In this document: piece after piece, positions 58,923 through 64,000 of the stretch
How positions within the stretch are numbered: the first letter of the stretch is position 1
Layout: the number at the start of each line of letters is the position of its first letter
Translations under genes and position numbers: made by a program
The notes under the pieces: model-generated
Database searches by the model: none
Seen by the model: the letters and a program-made list of their open reading frames with translations, nothing else
What the model was told of the DNA's origin: nothing
DNA from: Candidatus Terraquivivens tengchongensis
GTDB taxonomy: Archaea > Thermoproteota > Nitrososphaeria_A > Caldarchaeales > Wolframiiraptoraceae
DNA: 64,000 bases
Assembly (NCBI GenBank): GCA_023268355.1
Contig: JALNJK010000003.1
Span: 1-64,000 of the forward strand
Direction of reading: 5' to 3'

Positions 58923-60713
58923 ATGAAAATCGTGCCTGATACTAGCATAGTGATAAACGGCAAACTTACGGAACATCTTCAGTCAGGGGAGCTGAAGGAG
59001 TGCGAAGTTATAATTCCCATCGCAGTCGTGGATGAGCTCCAAGCTCAGGCATCAAAGAAACGTGAACCTGGCTTCATCGGTCTGAATGAACTTAAAAGGA
59101 TTAGAGAGATTTGCGCAGAAAAAAATATACCCATAAGATTTTCCGGTGAAAGACCATCGTTAGAGGATATAAAGCTGGCAAGGAGTGGCAGGATAGATGC
59201 GCTAATAAGGGATGTTGCCAAGAATGAGGGTGCAACACTCTTTACGTCGGATTACGTGCAAGCTTTAGTAGCCGAAGCCGAAGGAATACCGGTGCGCTAT
59301 ATACCTACCGAGCCAAAGAAATTTGAACTCTTATTCGAAAAATACTTCACACCCGATACGCTAAGTCTTCATCTCAAGGAAGACGCACCACCTATGGCTA
59401 AAGTAGGAAAACCGGGAAACTTAAAGTTGGTTAAGCTTAGGGATGAACCGTGCACTCAGCAAGAAATATCCGAGATAATAAACGGGATAATCGAGGCTGC
59501 TAGGTCGAGGGAAGATGGTAGCGTAGAGATAGTTAGAAGTGGTGCCCTCGTCATACAAATGGGTCCTTATAGAATAGCAATCGCAAGACCACCGTTCTCT
59601 GACGGTCTAGAAGTGACGATAGTTCGTCCAATCGTGAAGCTTACGCTAGAAGATTATCATCTCTCCCAGAAGCTTATGGAAAGGTTAAAGAACAGGGCTG
59701 AGGGTATACTCATAGCAGGCCAGCCTGGTAGTGGAAAGACGACCTTTGCCTCCAGCCTTGCAGAATTCTATGCAAGACAAGGGAAAATAGTGAAGACACT
59801 CGAATCGCCAAGGGACTTACAAGTAGGCCCTGAGATTACCCAATATGGGCCGTTAGAGGGTGACTTCGAGAAGACGGCAGAGATATTGTTACTTGTGAGA
59901 CCAGATTATACAGTATTTGACGAGATTAGAAAGGAAAAGGACTTTCAGATATTTGCTGATATGAGGTTGGCCGGTGTTGGTATGATAGGTGTCGTCCATG
60001 CCAGCAACACAGTTGATGCTATACAACGCTTCATAGGAAGAGTTGAGTTAGGAATGATACCGCATATAATTGATACAGTGATATTCTTGAAAGATGGGGA
60101 AGTGAAGCAGGTCTATGAGTTGAGTCTCACGGTCAGGGTCCCGACGGGAATGGTTGAAGCAGACTTAGCGAGACCGGTAGTTGAAGTAAGAGACTTCGAG
60201 ACTGGAAGGCTAGAGTACGAGATATATACGTTTGGCGATGAAAACGTTATAGTCGCGGTATCGGATGTTAAGCGAAAGCTGAGCAATATAAAGGATAGGA
60301 TATTGGCAGCCGTAAGCCGTTTTGATCCAGACGCCCAAGTAGAAGTCATATCAACAGATAGGGCGATAGTGAGGGTAAGTAGTGAGAATATACCGAGACT
60401 TATAGGAAGGCGGGGTGAGACGATCAAGAAGTTAGAAGAAGAGCTTGGAATAAGATTAGATGTGGAATTGCTTACTCCGACAACAGGTGAAGAAGTACAA
60501 TTCAAAGTCGTCGAATCTGGAAAAACTGTTGATATACTTTTTGACGAGAATATAATAGGTAAGACAGTAAATATTTACGTAGACGGTGAACACATACTAA
60601 CTGCCATAGTAGGCAAAAGGGGTAAGGTAAAAGTCTCAAAGTATAGCAGTAGCGGTAAAGCTTTGATGAATGCCCTAACAACTGGAAAGAAAATAAAGGT
60701 ATTCAAAACGTAG
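58923..60713 (+). CDS. PIN domain-KH domain ATPase (PilT-like)
   Basis: A 596-residue protein with three parts: an N-terminal PIN ribonuclease domain (VPDTSIVING, Asp6; IDALIRDVAKNEGATLFTSDYVQALVAE, about 94), a secretion-type ATPase domain (Walker A AGQPGSGKTTFASS, about 265; Walker B-like PDYTVFDEIRKEKDF, about 328; GVVHASNTVDAI, about 358) and a KH RNA-binding domain (VSSENIPRLIGRRGETIKKLEEELGIRLDVEL, about 485). The family is widespread in archaea and is thought to be an RNA-handling motor. It is not part of a pilus operon here. Confidence 0.92.
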   Translation: MKIVPDTSIVINGKLTEHLQSGELKECEVIIPIAVVDELQAQASKKREPGFIGLNELKRIREICAEKNIPIRFSGERPSLEDIKLARSGRIDALIRDVAKNEGATLFTSDYVQALVAEAEGIPVRYIPTEPKKFELLFEKYFTPDTLSLHLKEDAPPMAKVGKPGNLKLVKLRDEPCTQQEISEIINGIIEAARSREDGSVEIVRSGALVIQMGPYRIAIARPPFSDGLEVTIVRPIVKLTLEDYHLSQKLMERLKNRAEGILIAGQPGSGKTTFASSLAEFYARQGKIVKTLESPRDLQVGPEITQYGPLEGDFEKTAEILLLVRPDYTVFDEIRKEKDFQIFADMRLAGVGMIGVVHASNTVDAIQRFIGRVELGMIPHIIDTVIFLKDGEVKQVYELSLTVRVPTGMVEADLARPVVEVRDFETGRLEYEIYTFGDENVIVAVSDVKRKLSNIKDRILAAVSRFDPDAQVEVISTDRAIVRVSSENIPRLIGRRGETIKKLEEELGIRLDVELLTPTTGEEVQFKVVESGKTVDILFDENIIGKTVNIYVDGEHILTAIVGKRGKVKVSKYSSSGKALMNALTTGKKIKVFKT

Positions 60714-60719
60714 ATGTGT

Positions 60720-60971
60720 TTATTGGGTTTTGAGCCTAAATTCTATGCCAGCGCAGTGAACTTCGCCTTTTACCCTCCTTATAAACGAAACACATACAAA
60801 GCAGTCTAGGAAAGGAACATAGCGACCGACGATAGGACAATTGATACATTCTTTCTTCATCTTAGACAGCATCTTCTTGCTAATAGTGCCTTTTAGAAGT
60901 TCTAGACTCTCCTTTGATGGTTTTGGAGGTTTTTCTAACTGTTCAACTTTCACTAAGTATTTTGTCTCCAA
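60720..60971 (-). CDS. Small cysteine-rich protein
   Basis: An 83-residue protein with five cysteines arranged as CINCPIVGRYVPFLDCFVC...VHCAG (about 43-73), which suits a zinc or Fe-S site. Upstream of it is a basic, Lys-rich helix. No family name is recognised. It is convergent with the PIN-KH ATPase (6 bp between stops). Confidence 0.6.
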   Translation of the reverse strand: METKYLVKVEQLEKPPKPSKESLELLKGTISKKMLSKMKKECINCPIVGRYVPFLDCFVCVSFIRRVKGEVHCAGIEFRLKTQ

Positions 60972-61084
60972 CCATACGCACCATTTGCCGCAGAGGTTTG
61001 CTAAGGTTTTAAAATAAAAACTTCTTTAATATATTTTTATATCTGCTTACGGTGCACATTAGCGAAGATCATATCTTGGTACTA

Positions 61085-61975
61085 CTAAGCTATCTCTTTC
61101 GAGACTAAGAATATTCCAATGAGAGTGGCAATTGCCCCTACGACAAAAACCGGGTGTGGTATCTCCGAGAAGAGTAAAGCTGCAAGGGAGGAGGCCACCA
61201 CGGGCTCGAGTAGGGCAGTCGTAGCAGCCTGAAAAGGTGTCAGGCCCTTCAAAGAAGAAAAATGTAGTGTGTGACCCAATGCAGTAGGCAGGAGTGCCAG
61301 GACCAACAAGACCGCGAATTCGGAAGGGCTAGGGACATAAAGATTGTTACCATATAAACAAATAAGTAGAAACATTATTCCAGCAGCGACAATGTATACG
61401 AATGGCATGAGCACAAGTAGCGGAACTTTTTTTCTCAGAGGTCTTCCTAGGTTCAGATAAAGCGCCCAAAGGAAGGCGGCCACTAATGCCTCCAAATCAC
61501 CTCTGAAATTTCCGGGAACTAAAGAAGCGGTCGATAATGCGATTAGGAATGTTCCAATGAAGCTGATAGGTATGCCTACTAGTGTTACAAAAGTCGGTTT
61601 TATACCAAAGAACACTAAACCTATGATCGTAGCGAATATGGGCGTCGTATTCACTAAGATTGTTGCATTCATTACTGTTGTATTTTTAACAGCTGATATA
61701 AAGAAAATGAAGTGGAGGCTTAGGAGTATGCCGAGCAGCACGGAATGTTTAAAATATGATACAAGCTCTAAGCCATGAGGTCTAAAGAGTACATAATTAA
61801 TCATCGTCAAGAAGGCAGCAGCTATCGTTAATCGGTAAAAGCCTATGGTGGGAGCGTCAAGCATTGGGAGGAATCTTATGAATATAGAGGCGGTGCCAAA
61901 GAGCATACCAGCAAATAGTGCTTCAACCAACGAGACTCCTCTAACTTCTCTAAACCGAAAACGCCGAGAATCCAT
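61085..61975 (-). CDS. EamA family (DMT superfamily) transporter
   Basis: A 296-residue membrane protein with ten spans in two EamA repeats (about residues 12-145 and 158-294). Typical segments are FGTASIFIRFLPMLDAPTIGFYR near the start and ALGHTLHFSSLKGLTPFQAATTALLEPVVASSLAALLFSE near the end. Substrate unknown (amino acids, sugars or metabolites are common). Confidence 0.9.
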   Translation of the reverse strand: MDSRRFRFREVRGVSLVEALFAGMLFGTASIFIRFLPMLDAPTIGFYRLTIAAAFLTMINYVLFRPHGLELVSYFKHSVLLGILLSLHFIFFISAVKNTTVMNATILVNTTPIFATIIGLVFFGIKPTFVTLVGIPISFIGTFLIALSTASLVPGNFRGDLEALVAAFLWALYLNLGRPLRKKVPLLVLMPFVYIVAAGIMFLLICLYGNNLYVPSPSEFAVLLVLALLPTALGHTLHFSSLKGLTPFQAATTALLEPVVASSLAALLFSEIPHPVFVVGAIATLIGIFLVSKEIA

Positions 61976-62066
61976 GGCTACTCCTTTCGAACATTATATA
62001 TCGAAAAACTTTAAACATAAAAAGAAAGATGATAGGAAAATTTACACGTTAATTTATGCGAAGTTA

Positions 62067-62384
<318 letters not shown>

Positions 62385-62534
62385 TCACTTAAATTAAATT
62401 AAAAAATTAAGTAATATTTAAATTGTTTTTCATCCACTGCTTATTTTAAAACAAAAAAAGCATTCCAAAGATTAAGGAATAAAGTCTAAACAGCAAAATC
62501 AGTTTATAGACAATAAAGTTTGAATTAATAGTGC

Positions 62535-63296
62535 CTATGTCTCGATGATATACGTCACCTGAACACTTACAGCTACGCTTGTCACACCAGGTGCGATCGG
62601 AGTCCCAGCTGTTGATGTTGAATATTCTGCTTTATAGATCGGCTCATACCATTCAACTATAGAGGCTGTCTTGACCCCCGCGATGTTAAGACCGAGCGGT
62701 TTAAGAAGTGCATCAGCCTTAGCTCTAGCATCTTTCAGTGCACTTTCTACGAGCTCAAGCTTAAGTTGCTTCCCTTTCTGTTCAGAAAGGTAAAAGTTCA
62801 AACCATATATTCGGTTAACCCCGGATTTGATAGATTCATCAACAATTTTTTCAACTGTGTCCAACTTATTGGTAGTGACTGTCAACATGTTAATTACCCT
62901 GAAACCGATCACATCTCTGCCATTTTCGTCGTATACAGGATATATATTATATGTTGATGTTGAGATTTCATTATCTGCCAGACCTATACTTTTCAGTGCA
63001 GACATCACTCCATTCATTATTTTAGCATTTTCATTGGCAGCATCCATGGCGGTTTTTGCAAAAGTCTCAACACCAAGTGTGGCTGTGAACATATCTGGTA
63101 CTGCGTATATCTTAGCAGAACCTGTGATTGTTACGAGCCTCTCCTCCTCTTTTTGTTGCTGAATGTATGTTTCTCCACCGCTCGCTATGACAAGCACGTT
63201 CATTATGATGGCAATTATTGCGACTGCGGCCAGCAGACCTAAAACAGTATAGACAATTACATCTCGTGTACCGGCTTTTACATCCATGCCATTCAC
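62535..63296 (-). CDS. SIMPL (DUF541) domain protein, membrane-anchored
   Basis: A 253-residue protein with one N-terminal membrane span (about 12-36, VIVYTVLGLLAAVAIIAIIMNV) and the extracytoplasmic SIMPL domain: VTITGSAKIYAVPDMFTATLGVETFA (about 50-75), GLADNEISTSTYNIYPVYDENG (about 108) and ALKDARAKADALLKPLGLNIAGV (about 186-208). The family (YggE-like) is linked to stress tolerance. No further function can be read. Confidence 0.88.
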   Translation of the reverse strand: MNGMDVKAGTRDVIVYTVLGLLAAVAIIAIIMNVLVIASGGETYIQQQKEEERLVTITGSAKIYAVPDMFTATLGVETFAKTAMDAANENAKIMNGVMSALKSIGLADNEISTSTYNIYPVYDENGRDVIGFRVINMLTVTTNKLDTVEKIVDESIKSGVNRIYGLNFYLSEQKGKQLKLELVESALKDARAKADALLKPLGLNIAGVKTASIVEWYEPIYKAEYSTSTAGTPIAPGVTSVAVSVQVTYIIET

Positions 63297-63353
63297 CTCA
63301 GAATTTTACTAATCAAAGAAACATTTATTTCTAGAAATCAGAACACTTGGGCC

Positions 63354-63965
63354 TTACCGTTCTCTGTCCTTTATTTTCTCACTTGGTAAATTTCTTCTTA
63401 TTACGTCTATGTTCGAAACTATTTTTTTAATCTCCTCGAAAGTTCTAGATATTCCGAGCCTTGGGACCATCTCTGATGCTAAGTTTCTTACAAACTCATT
63501 AGTGCTCCAAGGGTAAACTATCCAAGCATTGACGTTTTCAACGTAGAAGTCAGGAACGAAGGAAGTATGAGGTTTGATATGCAACGTTGCAGTTTTAACA
63601 TTTCTCGGGTTAAACCCCTTAATATGCTGGACTATGTGTTTCATAGTTTCACCAGTATCAACCACATCGTCAACTATGAGAACGTTCTTATCCCATAAAG
63701 AGTTTAACGAGAGGGGTTGATATATTACGACCGTCTCCCTTTCTTCGACCCCTGTGTAAGACCTGCAACCTATCGTGTAGACTTCGCGCATATCCAAAAC
63801 GTCGGAGAGCATGCTAGCAACTATCGCTCCCCCTCTAAGAATTCCTATGAGCATGTTAGGCTCGTATATAGAAGAGATTTGCTCAGCCAACTTGTCAATA
63901 AATACCTCTATATCGGACCAGCTTAGAGTCAGATATCGACGACCGTCCACTACCCTTAAATTCAT
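63354..63965 (-). CDS. Phosphoribosyltransferase family protein
   Basis: A 203-residue type I phosphoribosyltransferase. LIGILRGGAIVASMLSDVL (about 39-57) and the PRPP-binding loop NVLIVDDVVDTGETMKHIV (about 93-111) are clear. The hood region with WIVYPWSTNEF (about 149) is like the Gpt/hypoxanthine-xanthine transferases of archaea. It would salvage a purine base, but the base cannot be fixed. The C-terminal 35 residues are an extra helical tail. Confidence 0.85.
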   Translation of the reverse strand: MNLRVVDGRRYLTLSWSDIEVFIDKLAEQISSIYEPNMLIGILRGGAIVASMLSDVLDMREVYTIGCRSYTGVEERETVVIYQPLSLNSLWDKNVLIVDDVVDTGETMKHIVQHIKGFNPRNVKTATLHIKPHTSFVPDFYVENVNAWIVYPWSTNEFVRNLASEMVPRLGISRTFEEIKKIVSNIDVIRRNLPSEKIKDRER

Positions 63966-64000
63966 ACCAAAACATCATCAACCTTACATGTAAAGATATC

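Overview
The window is about 64 kb of a densely coded archaeal chromosome with roughly 40-45 % G+C. The gene content points to a thermophilic member of the TACK group, Thermoproteota in the wide sense, close to Nitrososphaeria or Caldarchaeales. Support comes from a eukaryote/archaea-type ProRS, ribosomal protein eS26, archaeal fructose-bisphosphate aldolase/phosphatase, archaeal triosephosphate isomerase, a zinc-type 7Fe ferredoxin, MptD, aRNase J, a JAMM protease and an archaeal SRP RNA. The SRP RNA is far more G+C-rich than its surroundings, which fits growth at high temperature. The species cannot be named from this sequence. No tRNA, rRNA, CRISPR array or intact insertion sequence was recognised.

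Layout. 1-3.2 kb: edge of a CRISPR-cas locus, with the 5' part of a Cas10d-like gene running off the left end, then a strongly structured RNA or leader, a frameshifted winged-helix gene and cas6. 3.2-19.3 kb: housekeeping genes (CPBP protease, SdpI-like protein, F420/FMN oxidoreductase, E1-like MoeB, aRNase J, histone-fold protein, FBP aldolase/phosphatase, tandem ThyX-like protein, DnaQ-like nuclease, DUF5131 radical-SAM protein, TPI, JAMM protease, ProRS, HtpX, eS26, Lrp regulator, ArgG). 19.5-41 kb: a large surface-glycan region. The compact minus-strand run galU-uxs-rmlC-rmlB-rmlD-rmlA makes UDP-glucose, UDP-xylose and dTDP-rhamnose. Divergent ugd makes UDP-glucuronate. Around it lie six glycosyltransferases, a polyprenyl-phosphate sugar-1-phosphate transferase, a DUF354 protein, a Gfo/Idh/MocA oxidoreductase, an apparently inactive UDP-sugar dehydrogenase paralogue and a secreted/membrane protein. 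Together they look like a lipid-linked glycan (S-layer N-glycosylation or polysaccharide) pathway.

41-50 kb: MtnA, SRP RNA, two small exported proteins, then GrpE ... DnaK-DnaJ with a LigD-type phosphoesterase, a DUF364 protein and a membrane-anchored HTH protein in between. 49.6-64 kb: MptD, a DUF1464 kinase-like protein, HAD phosphatases, an ArsB/NhaD-type transporter, SHMT, SerRS, the YchF-like GTPase, DUF488, a PIN-KH ATPase, an EamA transporter, ferredoxin, a SIMPL protein and a phosphoribosyltransferase.

The most unusual signals are: (i) the nested-stem RNA between the two cas transcription units; (ii) a pair of near-perfect 44-46 bp palindromes 26 kb apart; (iii) a duplicated argG/rmlA junction that brackets a 3.1-kb glycosyltransferase-HAD-channel block and ends in a scrambled gene graveyard with a micro-inversion; (iv) a double-length ThyX-like protein whose two halves each keep part of the active-site signature; (v) a catalytically empty UDP-sugar dehydrogenase paralogue; (vi) several single-base lesions in conserved genes (wHTH, Lrp-type RAM gene, and a CTG in place of the expected start of the FBP aldolase/phosphatase), which could be real or assembly errors.
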